In this document: one piece after another, positions 35,330-47,944 of the stretch
How the letters are laid out: each line of letters opens with the position of its first letter
Position numbering within the stretch: the stretch's first letter is position 1
Assembly: GCA_023053575.1 (NCBI GenBank)
Contig: JAKZAP010000016.1
Span: 11,922,030 to 11,986,029 of the forward strand
Length of the DNA: 64,000 bases
DNA from: Branchinecta lynchi
Lineage: Eukaryota; Arthropoda; Branchiopoda; Anostraca; Branchinectidae
Direction of reading: 5' to 3'
The notes under the pieces: model-generated
Told to the model about the DNA's origin: nothing
Database searches by the model: none
The model's input: only the letters and a program-made list of their open reading frames with translations
Program-made: the position numbers and the translations under genes

Positions 35330-36320
35330 CTTTAGCAGCTTTCGGTTTTCACCATATTTTGTGGAGCTCATAACTCGTGAACGAATGCAAGTATCAAGTT
35401 CAAACTTGGTACACCTGTGGGTACTGGGGTCTAGTTGTGCCTTTTTGGTGTCCACCCCCCATACCCACCCGGTTCAGGGGAAAATGGGCCCAGACTGCCC
35501 AGTAAAAAATGTTCATAACTTGACCAGAATTGGACATTAGACGATGAAATTCCTTGTACTTGTAGATCCTAGGGCTCGGAAACTACCTTTAAAGTTGCAC
35601 CTCCCACACCCATCCCGTTCCTGGGCAACTGGGCCCAGATTGCCCAGGAGTGAAGTTCGTTACCAGAGACAGGAATCAAACATATATCAAGTTGAAACTT
35701 GGTAGGTCTGTCAGAATTGGGGTCTCTTTTTCCTTTTTGGGGGTCCCAAACCCCACCCCCACTTGGTTCATGGGTTTTTGGGCCCAGATTGTCCATTTGT
35801 TATGTTTTTAACTTGACAATAACTGGAGATAGGGCGATGAAATTCCTCTGTGCTTTTGGATCATAGGGTTGGGGATTTATATTGAGAGTTGAACCACCCC
35901 CCACCCTCCCGGTTCATGGGCAAGTGGGCCCAATTTGCCCACGAGTTACGTTCGTCTATGACATGTCTCGAGTTCAGGTCTTGTATACTTGTAGATATGT
36001 ATGTATAGATGCGGAGGTGGAACAGCAACCAATAAGACCATGTGGCGTACTTCAAAGCTCATGGGCGATTGGGCCCAAATTTTCCATGAAAAAAGTTTTG
36101 ACCCGGGACTGGAATCAAACTCTAAGCTGGTATACTTGAGGTGCAAATACGCATTTTGATGGGTCCAGATCCGCCCCCCCCCCCTGACTCGAATTCGTGT
36201 CGACTGGAATCAAACTCTAAGCGTGTTTACTTAAGGTGTAAATACCTCAACCCCCCCCTCCCCTCCCATTCATGGGCGGTGATTTACTATGAGTTAAGTT
36301 CGTCTATGACAGGTCTCAAG
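35330..36320 (+). repeat. Third tandem-core array (GGGCCCA type), about 150-bp units
   Basis: GGGCCCAGA/GGGCCCAAT followed by TTGCCC recurs near 35487, 35640, 35781, 35926 and 36070. Each unit also has CATAACT...GACAT and CAAGTT.AAACTTGGTA followed by a C-rich run. Ends not defined. Different sequence from families A and B but the same layout. Confidence 0.75.
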
Positions 36321-36837
36321 TCCAACTCTTGTATATTTGTGAGATATAGCTATGGATGATGATTTTGGTGCAACAGCAACAAAATAAGACGACGCATCCT
36401 ACTTTAATCTTTAATTAACAGTTGGAAACTCGACTGTTTTGTCATATGATCGATGGTATGCCATTCTTAATGAATTGTGACAAAGGGAGTATTAGGTTGC
36501 TACGATTTGGTTTATTGTACTTGTTGTTACCTTGCTAATGGAAAAGAGGTTTGAAGGGTTGGACTGGCTCAAGCTGTTCGTGCAAGATCTTCAACATTTT
36601 TTTGGGTTTATATTTGCGGTTTGTTTACATTTAAAGCTTTTAAAGTAGGATGATTACAAATTAGGACATTTCAATACTTGTTTGGATATTGGGGATTTGA
36701 AATGTCTTGGTTCTAAAGCTGTTTGTATATAAAATGTGACAAACGTTTTACTTTCACACTCCAGGTCTGAGCGCTTGCGCACTTGTTTGTCAAATTGTTG
36801 GGAATGAAAAACTAGAATGAAAGGTGTCGCTCTAGAT

Positions 36838-36960
36838 GTCATTTATTTATTTATTTATCCATTTATTTCCCTCAGAACTGAGGAGTACAAAATAATGTAT
36901 AAAAAAGAACTCTGCCTCAACCATCTGGTCCATTCATTAACACATATTGGATGTCAGTAT
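36838..36960. repeat. TTTATTTATCC / CCCTCAGAACTGAGGAG repeat, copy 2
   Basis: Nearly the same as the insert at 16397: CCCTCAGAACTGAGGAGTAC, then CATCTGGTCCATTCATTAAC. Confidence 0.7.
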
Positions 36961-36979
36961 TTCTTTTTTGATGATTTCG

Positions 36980-37125
36980 AAAAGCGCAAGTCTGGCAATT
37001 GTCGATTTTGCAGAGCAACCGTAGTATCAGATACCACGGTAACTGCAAAACCGACTAATTACAGGTTCAGCTGCCATGGTAACAGATATACCATGGTATC
37101 TGCAAAAACGCAACTATTTTTGTAG
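36980..37125. repeat. Palindromic ACCGTGGTATCTG repeat, copy 2
   Basis: GTATCAGATACCACGGTAAC and CCATGGTATCTGCAAAAACG, reverse relative to copy 1. Palindromic MITE-like. Confidence 0.65.
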
Positions 37126-37382
37126 CTTGACGTTGTCTTCGTCTGAGGAGCTGGACCTCTAATCCTTAGCTAAAGGATCTACCTTACTCTAACTAAACAA
37201 AATGTCCTTTTTTTTATCAGTTCATTACCACGCTAGATGGCTATGCACATCAAAGGTTGCCATGTCTATCTTGGAGCCAGTGCTCCAGGAAGTATAACCC
37301 TAATTTTGGCCGAATATTGGACACGCGTAAAATTTGGCTAAAATTTTGCCGTTTCCTTAACACGGCTTCCGTTTTCTTTTAG

Positions 37383-37623
37383 CTTGAAGACAGCGTACCA
37401 GAAATCCTACTTCCCAGTATCGTCTTTGTTCTCCGCGAGATCTTTCCAACACGTCTTAGATGGCGTTTTGACGACCTTTTCGAGAGAAACCGGGTGACTG
37501 ATCTTTGTCTGGAGATCTTTCACGCGTCTTTAAACTCTGATAACGTGACAGCAAAAACTGTAACTGCTGCCAGTCTGCTGCATGCACCTGCAGGATATTC
37601 ACTGCTGGAACTAATCGCGATAG
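37383..37623 (+). CDS. NUP188: NUP188 coding exon 11
   Basis: Acceptor TTCTTTTAG, donor GTAAGG, 80 codons plus 1 base. LLPSIVFVLREIFPTRLRWR matches human LVPCVMFVLKEMLPSYHKWR, then DLCLEIFHASLN matches CLILELIHAILN, and LLELIAIG matches VINIMGIG. The final G plus the first bases of the next exon give glycine, as in human GIGVD. Confidence 0.92.
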
Positions 37624-37945
37624 GTAAGGGGACTGTAGTTCGCTACTGTTAGGCTTAGCTCCCGTACTTGATCGGTTATGTTTCAAAAACATTCCATTTT
37701 ATTGACCGGAAGACGAATGCAAACTATTCGGATCGTGAACACATATTTACAGAGAGCTTGGCTCCCGAGTCAAGCGATCGAGATGTAGCCAGCTCCCTTG
37801 CCTGATTACGACTAAAAGCAAACCGGAATGAATTATAATAACATGTTAATTCGATCCGGACATACCACTGAGCCATGACAGCGAGTACAAGGGGTTAATA
37901 CCTTCTGTAAATCTCAGGAAATCGCTTGTTCTAGTTCTGGTTCTG

Positions 37946-38948
37946 TTTTTGGGATCCCAAAACGTAAGTGGAGGGATACCTATGACATCGCAAAAGTTGT
38001 CCGTCTGTCCGACTGTAAGCACGATAACTCTGAAAGGGAATGAGATATTTTGATGAAACTTGGTGTGAGGATTCGTTGGGTCGTCGGACCAGTCAGGTTC
38101 GTAGATAGGCTTTGTAGCCCTACATTTAGGGGTGGCGGAGGGGGTTCAAATTAAGGGGTAAACAAAATATTTTGAAACAGCTAATTTGATAGTCGATTAT
38201 GGGGTAAGAAGACATGCTGCACACGATGCTGAAAACCATTTTTTCATCGGACAAGTAGTTCGCCCGGAATCCGGCCCAACCGGAAAGTTTGTTAAAATTA
38301 AAAGTTTTATTTGGAGTTGATTAGATATTCGATTTAGGGCAAAAAGACATGCTGAACACTTATGTGAAAACAATTTTCTACCCGGGCATGTAGTTCGCCC
38401 GGAACCCGGCCAAAACCGGAAAATTGCTAGAAGTTCAAGTTTTATTTCTAGTTGATTAGATAACCGATATAGGGGTAAGAAGAGATGCTGAATCCGTGTT
38501 TGACAATCATATTTTACCCGGAAATATAGTTCGACCGGAATCCGGCTGGGGTCGGAAAATTTGTTATAAGTTAACTTTTTATTTTAAGTTGTTCATTATT
38601 TGGGAAAGAAGATACGCTGATTTCGTTTTTTAGCTTTCTTTTTTCGCCGGACAAGTAGTTCTGGAGTTCGGCCAAAACCAGGAAATTGGCAGAAGTGCAA
38701 TGGCAGGAAGTTTTCGTCAAAACAGATATGACTTATAGGGGTAAACACTCATGCTGAATCCATATCTGAACTTGGTTTTCTCAGATGACTAGCTATTTGG
38801 CCTTAATCTGTTTCTGAATTTTAATTGTAAAAATGTTCAAGGAGTCTGGCGATGACTGGATCTGGCTAAGACAAGACCCTGGATCAGATCAGATTGTCTG
38901 GATCAGATATTGAATTTTTGGGATCCCATCGAAACCTTTGGTCTTGTT
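37946..38948 (-). mobile_element. Family A element, full length
   Basis: TTTTTGGGATCCCAAAACGT to GGGATCCCATCGAAACCTTT and GGTCTTGTT. Short GTCCGTCTGTCC microsatellite at 37999-38010, about five core units. Confidence 0.85.
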
Positions 38949-39130
38949 GTTCTTGTTGTTCTGTCTTTTTACTTTTTGGTTCATTCTTAGTTTAATTTGT
39001 TTCATGTTGTTTTTTGTATGGTGTTATGTCTTTTCGTATATTACTTTTTTCTCTTTTTTTTTGTATTTATAGTCCGTCTTTTTTTGTGAGTGGATGATGG
39101 GTCATAAATAAATTATTATTACTATTATTA
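38949..39130 (+). mobile_element. Probable LINE 3' UTR with ATT tail
   Basis: T-rich sequence ending ATAAATAAATTATTATTACT. The typical tail suggests a non-LTR 3' end; no coding part recognised. Confidence 0.4.
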
Positions 39131-39529
39131 AAGGGTATACTGGGCTGTACAAGTATGATCTTGCTTTTGCTCAAATTCTTCGATTCTTCCCTCCCAATTT
39201 GAAAAAAAAAATGGATAGCTGGTTGGCTGAAGTCGTAGGAAAACATGTTGGGAAGTGTTCGTTGAACACTTTGTGTGAAGAAGGCACAGTTGGCTCTTGT
39301 AAGGTTATGACTGGTCTTCGCGACCTTTTGGGGGGTCAAGTTTGTTGTACATGGTTATGTGAAATATATTGTAACATAGATTAAATCATATACGAACAAG
39401 ATAACTACGTCTCCCTCATCGGTTTGGGGTACAGTGACTGTGGTCCAGCCTCCTACTAATATTTGCTAAAAGCCACCACTGTTTTTCCAACCTTTATATC
39501 CCTTCATAGAGGGATTTCAACGAATACTT

Positions 39530-39697
39530 CACTGTAAAAGTTTCTCCGAGTAAGGATTAAAGTTAACTGCAGTATTTGCTACTGGGATTAATCTTATCTC
39601 TACTAAGATAAGACCAATCCGAACTAGAGATAAGATTACCTTTTTAGAGACAAGATTAGTCTGAGTAGCAAATACTGCAAGATTTTTTTTTGCAGTG
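39530..39697. mobile_element. CACTG-ended palindromic MITE, copy 2
   Basis: Starts CACTGTAAAAGTTTCTCCGA, contains GCAGTATTTGCTACTGGGAT and its inverse AGTAGCAAATACTGC, and ends GCAGTG. Confidence 0.82.
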
Positions 39698-39907
39698 TGG
39701 TTGGGGGTTAGAACACACGGATTGATACAAATATTTCCTACTTATTTTCGTTAAAGTATAATTTTAATCATTGATTGCTTGTATAATAGGCTATTTACAT
39801 TTGTTTTTACTTTTTGTAATGACAAAAAACAATATTGGCTGCGTCCGGCTTCGGTTTTGTAATAACTTATTGGTTGCAAGCTTAATTATTGTGTATTTTC
39901 ATTTTAG

Positions 39908-40041
39908 GTGACAAGGCAATTCAGGGAGCGTTTGAATCCGACTCGAGCTTTGGTTCAGGGGCTGGAGCCCATGTGACGTCACATGTCTGCAAAAGCTTGA
40001 CATTGCTGAACAAACTGTTTGTTATTCGTGCCGACTTGAAG
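39908..40041 (+). CDS. NUP188: NUP188 coding exon 12
   Basis: Acceptor CATTTTAG, donor GTACAA (a weaker donor); two completing bases plus 44 codons. DKAIQGAFESDSSFGSGAGA then LTLLNKLFVIRADLK matches the human VDTIDMVMAAQPRSDG loop and the VKLAFSVTNNVIRLKPP helix. The glycine/serine-rich middle fits a disordered loop between solenoid helices. Confidence 0.85.
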
Positions 40042-40314
40042 GTACAAGTCTACATCTTTTTCTCCCGTAGTGCCAGAAAGTAAATCGTGCTGTCAGAATG
40101 TTAGGATTAGTCAGCTGGGGTTTCATTTCGTTTATATTCCTCAGAAGTTCAAATTTTTTCAACTTTCTTTTTTTCAAAAAAGGCCTAAGGAATTTGTATA
40201 GCCTATACTCTCAACATTGTGATTAAGTGTTTACACTAAGAACCAAAGGTCATGGCAAATGCGTGAAAAATAAGCACACACAAACAATAACAATACCTTT
40301 AAAATTACCCATCC

Positions 40315-40470
40315 CTATGGAACAGCCTTACTGAAGATGCGGTTGATGCTGAATCGATCAATAGTTTCAAGTGCATTGTTTATGGGATTTTTGACTCTTA
40401 TCAGTTCGACTGCTCAGAATTAGAGGCGAAAGACTTTTATCTTGCTTTGTATTATAGGCCAAGATAGCTC
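40315..40470 (+). mobile_element. LINE 3' fragment (RFSINRHHRG family)
   Basis: PYGTALLKMRLMLNRSIVSS-type remnant of the tail found intact at 48230-48380: GGAACAGCCTTACTGAAGAT and TTAGAGGCGAAAGACTTTTA. Confidence 0.7.
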
Positions 40471-41203
40471 GTAAACTGTTTAATATTTTAGAAACAGCTA
40501 TTCCCCACGACCCTGCACATCCATTCTTGATCCACCCCGCTTTCATTTACTCAAAACTTCTAATTCTAAACCATGTACAACGAACTTGTCCCATTCGCAG
40601 AATATATATTTCAAGTTTTCATCCATACTACCACCACCCACTCAGACAAGAGTATAAGGAACGGACCAAGCCTTTGCCCTCCCGATATACCGTCTCTCCT
40701 TCAGAGGCAGTCTGTCGGCATTACAACTAATCAAATCCCTTGTTTTCTCCCTTTTCAAGCCTGCTTGAAAAGGACCCCCCCCCCCCTCCCCCAAGTCTCT
40801 TTGATCGTTGCATAAAACCTTAAAGGCACTGAGTCATCATTGGCTAATTGCCAACATTGAATATCCTGGTGCATACAGAACTTGAGAAACAAACACACAC
40901 AGTTCGCAAATATTCAACTGCTTAAAGGCACAAAGATCGTATTTCGACTGAATAGTATAGACCATTTGTTTCTTGAAACGTAGATGAAAACTGCTAAGCA
41001 TTAATAAATGCTAAAAGGGGTATACTGTTCACTTAATTATAATTTTGCGGATAGTTCTAAAACAGTTCTGATGTAGGACAGTGTATTACAGTTCAGCCTG
41101 ACCTTACCGTCAGCCGGTCATGCTAGAAAACTTGTTTAATCCCCGCCTGCTCTCTCTATTCCTCAAAGGGCTGAAGTTTTTTTAAAATGAAATTGCGTTT
41201 TAG
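40471..41203. other. Intron, no gene seen
   Basis: C run at 40775-40794; no repeat family recognised. Confidence 0.4.
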
Positions 41204-41371
41204 CTCAACCAGAAAATCAGCGACCCTACCCTTGCTGAGAAACTATTGAGAACTCAACCGAGCGGTCAAGGTCAACCCCATCTGGCGTTAACTGTCGCTC
41301 ACTACTTGTACAACCGTCACTTCGCTCAGATTCCCATATCAGCAATCGAGCTTCTAACTTTCATGGGCTCG
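41204..41371 (+). CDS. NUP188: NUP188 coding exon 13
   Basis: Acceptor GTTTTAG, donor GTAAGT, 56 codons in phase 0. ALTVAHYLYNRHFAQIPISA followed by IELLTFMGS matches human LIAVLAKYIYHKHDPALPRL followed by AIQLLKRLA, including the Y..H turn between two helices. It is followed by the longest intron of the window (11.4 kb). Confidence 0.9.
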
Positions 41372-42179
41372 GTAAGTTTAATTTTTTTTTATCTCAATGT
41401 ATTTTGGAAGGTGTGTATAAAAGAATGTAAACTCGAATTTATAAGGCTTGATGTCAACCATTAGTTTTTTTTGTTTGTATTGCATCATATGCTCCTACCC
41501 TGGAACCACCACAGCCTCATGTCCAACGGAGTAAGAAGTCTTCTACGCGGTTTAAAGTTTAACTGAAAAGCCAACTTATTTTTGTGTCATTTAATTGATA
41601 CACTGAATTGTTTGGATTCTGCAAAGGATTTTTTTTATTTTCTACTATCTGCACTAGTTATGACGTTCAAATATCTGCGGCTATCTCCACAGCGTAAATT
41701 CTACTATGACGTGGGAATTTTTAATCCCAACACAAACGCGGATTTTGAGTGGGCAGTGTTGAGATTGGTGAATATTGCTTAGTACCTGAACAAACAAATC
41801 ATAAATCTTTCTCGTAAATTATACTACAAAAATACAAGCGCATAGAGGTACCACAAATCACACGGAAATCCACTATTTGAAAATCGATTATTCGTATATT
41901 CAAATACTGTATACAACGGATATCCGTTTTCGAATGAATTAAGGGTTTATTAAAAAAAAACTAGAATCTTCAATACCCAGAGGCGAAGCTGTAAGGGACT
42001 AATTACCCTCGAAACAAAACATCAACAACAACAAAAACTTCGAGAAAAATAAAGAAAAAAAGGAAAGAAAGAAAGATAGGAGCTTGACTTACCCGGTCTG
42101 GGACGCCCAACCAAAAAAAAGAACAACAACAAAAAACACATTTTCAACCAGAATCACTAGCCTACTAACTATCCAAAAC

Positions 42180-43445
42180 AAAGAACTACCGAACGGCTGA
42201 GAATAACGTATCAAATTCATATACAGCAAAACAATGAACCTTGAAAGAAATACCATTTTTAGAGACTTCAGCTACCATACTCTCAAAAACCATCTCTCTA
42301 TTTATCTGAATATCATCTCGTAACTTGAAATGGAAATCACTTCTGACATACATTCCGAGTCCTCCATGCTGATATAGCTCACGGTTACGAACAAATAAAT
42401 TGTAATTCGCAATATCTAATAAACTTGACGTATTAAACTTGACAAAATCTGGTCCAAACAGAGAATCGTGCCATATCATAACTCATCACTTGAAAAAAAG
42501 AAGAAAATCTAAATGGTAAAGCGTGCGCCCACTGGACAAGCCAACAAATGAAGAAAAACACAAAAAAATACTCTTGAATTAGTCGTCAACCGACAGTCAT
42601 CGATGCTAGCCCACATAGTTCCGGGATAAGCCCATCAACACTGTATCTGACGGGATTTCCATTGCCACGGTCAACCTGGATCTAGGGCGGAGCAGAGTTC
42701 GACACCCAAGACGAAATACCAACAGCAGAATAAAAAATCTTTCAAATAACCTCTTTCTAGCTGCACGAACATCATCACTCACAAAAATTTCCTTAAGGTT
42801 ACATACGATTTTACCTTTCAGTTTCTAACCGTTCTTCAGAATCGAAACCTTAATATCATGAGAACCAACGTTAACTTTGAAAAACTTGCGTTCCTTGTTG
42901 TTAAATATCACAGAAAATGCCGAACGGGGGAAAGTTAAAAAACATCAATACAAATCGTTTCGAAGACCCCCTTTGCCTGGACTAAATCGTCACACGGAGC
43001 ATTCCAAACAATGAGATTGTTCTCGGTGTGCCTGTATTCGAGCGACATTAAACGATGGGATAATCCGTAGTGTCAACAGCATTCGGCCGCACCTGTAATC
43101 ACACTAAGCTGGCCCTTCAAACTAGCAATTTCACTTTGCAATGCTGTAACTGTCGTATCCAACCGACTTGAAGCACATCTTCTTGAAGCACTGACTGGAC
43201 AGCCTCAACAGTTTGCACTTTACTTTCAAGAGAAAACAGTTTAGCATTGATATTGTCGAGCTTTCTACCGTTCTCCCGGACAATCGTAAGCATTTGGGGA
43301 AAGTTCTCAGCTAAACTCTTCAGTGAAGTTTGATCCACTGAACTACTCTCGGAAGACAAAGTAGAGTTTAAGACATTTCCTTCGAAAGCCTCTCCTGCGT
43401 CCGCAATCTGGTCTTGCTTGGCTACCTTTCTTCGGCGACCCATAA
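42180..43445 (-). mobile_element. LINE 5' half: ORF1 and endonuclease remnants
   Basis: The reverse-strand frame from 43443 encodes MGRRRKVAKQDQIADAGEAF and a coiled coil (ENGRKLDNINAKLFSLESKV), a typical LINE ORF1 N-terminus. Downstream frames give SLEYRHTENNLIVWNAP. 42479-42186 reads NYNLFVRNRELYQHGGLGMY then VRSDFHFKLRDDI, an apurinic endonuclease segment. Stops and frameshifts lie between. Confidence 0.8.
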
Positions 43446-43559
43446 CTGATATGAAATATGAGCTTTCTTACCGAACAGCCACCTAAATTTTACCGACGTT
43501 GGTGTGAACGTGTATACATTATTTGAATATATGTTTCAAAGTCAGCTTGAAAGAATATT

Positions 43560-43695
43560 TCGAAGAATATTTCGATTATTTGTGAATAGCGGAACAACGA
43601 AGTAACGCATTTCAGCGGGTCTTCAAGCCAATTTAAGTGAATAAGTGATGGGTAACTAGATCGTCATATCCCAGCCCTTCTCGGTTAAACTTTAA
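43560..43695. repeat. AGTAACGCATTTC dispersed repeat, copy 1
   Basis: AACGAAGTAACGCATTTCAG, TCTTCAAGCCAATTTAAGTG and CGTATATCC-like end recur at 53195-53275 and 61945-62055. Class unknown; perhaps part of an LTR or LINE UTR. Confidence 0.6.
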
Positions 43696-43979
43696 GAATG
43701 AAGATATGTTTTCTTGTTTGCGGAATGGAGATGTAGGAAAAAGGTTGTCAAACAGCCCTGGGCATTACAACTACAGGATAAGATATTGTCTGTGTTGAGA
43801 ATCCCGACCGTCTACAACCGAAGAACAGAACTGATACTAAACTTCGGAAAAAAAAACTGTTGGCAAATGAGAAAAATCGATCATTACTCCCCCCTGATGC
43901 TCCGAAAAATTGCAGGACAAGACAGCAAAATAAACTAATGCCTGCCAGAGGACGAACTTCAAGGTTCATGAAATAATTT

Positions 43980-44250
43980 GTGCCCTTTTTTACAGACTTT
44001 TAACAAAGTGAATAATTGGTGTAATATATTTATTTTACTACTGTATGACCAGCGTAGTTTAGCATCTTCTAACGAAGAAAGCTACGAAGTTGGTTTGTCA
44101 ATAAACGATTTGATTTGATTTAATATTGAGATTGATCAACGGTATGCCGACTCTGAAGTGACTAATATTGTAAAGTTCAGCAAAAACCGTCATCCTACGG
44201 CCACGCATTTCCGCAAGGACGTTTCGGAAACAGCGAACTGGGCCCTGGAA
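43980..44250 (+). mobile_element. LINE remnants with TTTGAT tail
   Basis: 43980-44110 ends in TTTGATTTGATTTAA, a LINE-type tail. 44134-44250 translates to QRYADSEVTNIVKFSKNRHP, a diverged version of the RFSINRHHRG LINE tail. Confidence 0.55.
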
Positions 44251-44310
44251 AACTCTTACTAAGATGTACCGGTACTTCCTGCTGAATCAGTTTACAGCAT
44301 CCATTACATA

Positions 44311-44638
44311 GAGCGTGTTCCATCCTACTTACTAGGTAGTTACTAGTAACTTACCTTAGTTACTACGCATGACGTCACGAATTCTGGCTTTCTGCCGTCA
44401 AGGCTGGAACGATTTTTCTATTTTCCAGCACGATCTCACGCCACGGGCGAATCCGACCAGTCACGTTACAGAGATGCGTAGTTATTATGCTTACTACGCT
44501 CGGTAAGCATGGTAAGCAAATAGTAACTATTAGTTACTATTCCGACAAGGTTGGAACGGTCAGCGTAGTAACTTTTCGTGAGGATGGAACGGAAATAGTA
44601 ACTAATAGTAACTATTGTTAGAAGGGTGGAACACGCTC
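44311..44638. mobile_element. MITE, GTTCCACCCT family, uninterrupted copy
   Basis: GAGCGTGTTCCATCCTACTT to GAAGGGTGGAACACGCTC, an inverted repeat. It provides the empty site for the MITE nested at 506-946. 328 bp. Confidence 0.85.
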
Positions 44639-45175
44639 ATAGTAGATAAGATTCTCGGATCTGCTCGATACGGTTATTACCAGCGAAAGCTAAAGCTTTG
44701 AATGGAACCCTATATTACTATGGCGTAGACCAAAAATCTGTTTAAAAAAGCTCTCCGGCCTCTCTTCCCACTTCAGATACTTATTGCTCTCTTTCGGCGT
44801 GCTGTAGCGGTCCGGGTGTATCTCTGTCTGGAAACTTGTTAGTCTAGGATCCGCCGAACCGAATGTCTTCTCCTTCTATAAGTGAGCTTTACACCTTGGG
44901 GCAACCCTTTTGAAGATAAACTACCTTCTGTAAGTTACTATAACCGTGAAATTTACCGGGATACAGGTTTCTGAAAGTAGCGAATATTTTTTCTCTGTTC
45001 TAACATGCGAACTATTTGGGATGCGGTTGCCATTCGCGATCTAGTTTTGATAGATCAGAATCAAGCAAAATTGTCCAAATTGTCCAGACATTGCTGCCAC
45101 TATGGTCACAGAATTCTGCAGATTTCGTTTCTTCGACAAAAGCGATTAGGTGACCGGTTCTTTTCCAGTAAATAC

Positions 45176-46666
45176 AACAAGACCAAAGGTTTCGATGGGA
45201 TACCAAAAATTCAATATCTGATCCAGACAACTGGGTCTTGTCTTAGCCAGATCCAGTCATCGCCAGACTCCTTGAACATTTTTACAATTAAAATTCAGAA
45301 ACAGATTAAGGCCAAGTAGCTAATCACCTGAGAAAATCAAGTTCAATATGGATTCAGGTTCAGGTTCTTTTTAATTACAAACTAAATACCAAAATGTTCA
45401 GAGCCCGGCTGAGAAAACAAATTCGTAATGCACGGGATGGAAAGACTTCTTCAAATAAATACAGCATTTATACTTCACTACATGCCATTCATACAAATGG
45501 AAATATGCGTATTCCCCCGTCAGTGCCCGGTCCCCAACACCACTCGTTGACACGTCCAGCGAAACAAACAATTTGTGTTCAGCATGTGTGTTTACCCCTA
45601 TAAGTCATATCTGTTTTGACGAAAACTTCCTGCCACTTCTGCCAATTTCCCGGTTCCTGCCGAACTCCAGAACTACTTGTCCGGCGAAAAAAGAAAGCTC
45701 AAAGACGAAATCAGGGTATCTTCTTTCCCCAGTAATGAACATCTAATCAACTTCGAATAAAAATTTAGCTTATAACAAATTTTCCCGATTCCAGCCGGAT
45801 TCCGGTCGAACTATATGTCTGGGTAAAATATGATTGTCATACAGGGACTCAGCATCTCTTCTTACCCCTAAATCGCTTATCTAATCAACTAGAAATAAAA
45901 CTTTAGCTTCCAACAGTTTTCCGGTTTTGGCCGGATTCCGGGCGAACTACATGTCCGGGTAGAAAATTAATTTCACATAAGTGTTCAGCATGTCTTCTTG
46001 CCCTAAATCGAACATCTAATCAACTCCAAATAAAACTTTTAATTTTGACAAACTTTCCAGTTTGGGCCGGATTCCGGTCGAAATACTTGTCCGTCGAGAA
46101 AATAGTTTTCACCCTCGTCTTCAGCATGTCATCCTACCTCTAAATTGAACATCTAATCAACTTCAAATAAAACTTTTATTTTCAACAAACTTTCCGATTT
46201 GGACCGGATTCCGGGCGAACTACTTGTCCGATGACAAAATGGTTTTCACCATCATCTTCAGCATGTCTTCCTACCTCTAAATCGAACATCTAATCAACTT
46301 CAAATAAAACTTTTACTTTCAACAAACTTTCCGGTTTGGGTCAGATTCCGGGCGAACTAATTGTCCGATGACAAAATGGTTTTCACCATCGTGTTCACAT
46401 GTCTTCTTACCCCATAACCGACTATCACATTAGCTGTTTCAAAATATTTTGTTTGTCCCTTAATTTGAACCCCCACCCCTAAATGTAGAGCTACAAAGCC
46501 CATCTACGAACTTCACTGGTCCGACGACCCAACGAATCCTCACACCAAGTTTCATCAAAATATCTCATTCCCTTCGAGAGTTATCGTGCTTACAGACGGA
46601 CGGACAGACGGACAACTTTTGCGATGTCATAGGTATCCCTCCACTTACGTTTTGGGATCCCAAAAA
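45176..46666 (+). mobile_element. Family A element with a 220-bp insertion
   Basis: AACAAGACCAAAGGTTTCGA to TTACGTTTTGGGATCCCAAA. Seven core units and GACGGACGGACAGACGGAC at 46596-46614. Unrelated sequence 45359-45579 sits in the leader between two TTCAG copies, a possible target duplication. Confidence 0.83.
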
Positions 46667-47009
46667 TAGATCAAAAAAATTCTCCATAAATTAAAAGGTT
46701 TTCTGTTCTGGGTCACGTGACGTATTTCTAGCATATCTGACATATCTTTGTTAAAATTTAACTGAAAAGCTAGCTTATTTGTACATCTGATATTTGAGTA
46801 TACCGAATTATTTTGACTCATGTGGAGGGATTTTGTATTTTTTCACATGATGATCTATGGTAATAATGTTCAGCATGGGTGCTGCATGCACTACAACCCA
46901 AAATTTACCCAGACGCGCGAATTTGAATCTCAACAAAAAACCGAAAGACCCCTAAGCCCCTTGTTTGGCCTATGGAATTTAAAATTAATTGCTCAGAAAT
47001 AAATAAAAA

Positions 47010-47944
47010 ACTAAAATTATTATTATTATTATTATTATTTATTTGAATCCATCAAAACTGAAGAGTAATGTATAAAAAGGAACAACAACATGTCAGTCAA
47101 ACTCACACACACTTACATACTAATAAACAGCTGACCGTTAAAGACAGATTAGCCTACTAAATATACAACGAAGTACATGGAAAAAAAAAACCCTCAAAAT
47201 AAACAAACTAATCAGGGCGCTTTTTTGTTAAAAACTTAAAAAGGTTGTGGTGAAGAAGAAAGTTGTCAGCCTTTTTATGAAAGTTCTGGATTTTACCATT
47301 TAAAGTTTCCAAAGGATTCTTCACTTTAAAATTCGAAGTTAGGAAAGAGTTACTCGCAGAAATCGGGAAGCCAAGAAGGAATTTAGAGAATTTGTAGTAA
47401 GTAACTTTTAACGTAGAAAGTTCAGAAGGACGGAAAGAAGAAAAGAAAGCAGACGGAAAGAAGGATGTGAGGAAGTGCAACAGCCGTGTTAATAGAACCA
47501 AGAAAACCTCTGCGATACATCCCTCGTAAGCGAATAACAGCACCGAATGCTCTTCTTATTTTATCTTGCACATGTTGAATAAGGATAAGTTTCCAATCCC
47601 TGGTATTAGATGAGTAAAGGATTCCAAGATACATAACTTTCTCAACAGGGCTGAAAACAATCCCCCCACCACATTCCAGAGGGGAATTCAGTGTCGGCAA
47701 ACTACTAATCACAAAATAATTACACTTTTCAGAACTAATTATTAGACCCTTCTGCCCCGATTTAGACACTAGAATGTTAAAGTTTTCAATTAATTTTTCC
47801 TTTGACCGACTTAAAATAATAATATCATCAGCATATGCTGAAAACGTTACATGACGTTCAAACTGTATTAAAGAAGTCTTAATTTTCTTAAGAAGTCGAT
47901 CATTGAATATGGCCACACCAAGTGAGGCCATATTACAATTGTGA
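47010..47944 (-). mobile_element. LINE reverse transcriptase, C-terminal part of a split element
   Basis: The reverse frame from 47931 reads QFERHVTFSAYADDIIILSR (YADD catalytic motif), then EKVMYLGILYSSNTRDWKL and RRAFGAVIRLRGMYRRG. It ends in an ATT repeat (47018-47042), the 3' tail. The N-terminal part continues at 49572-50690. Confidence 0.9.
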
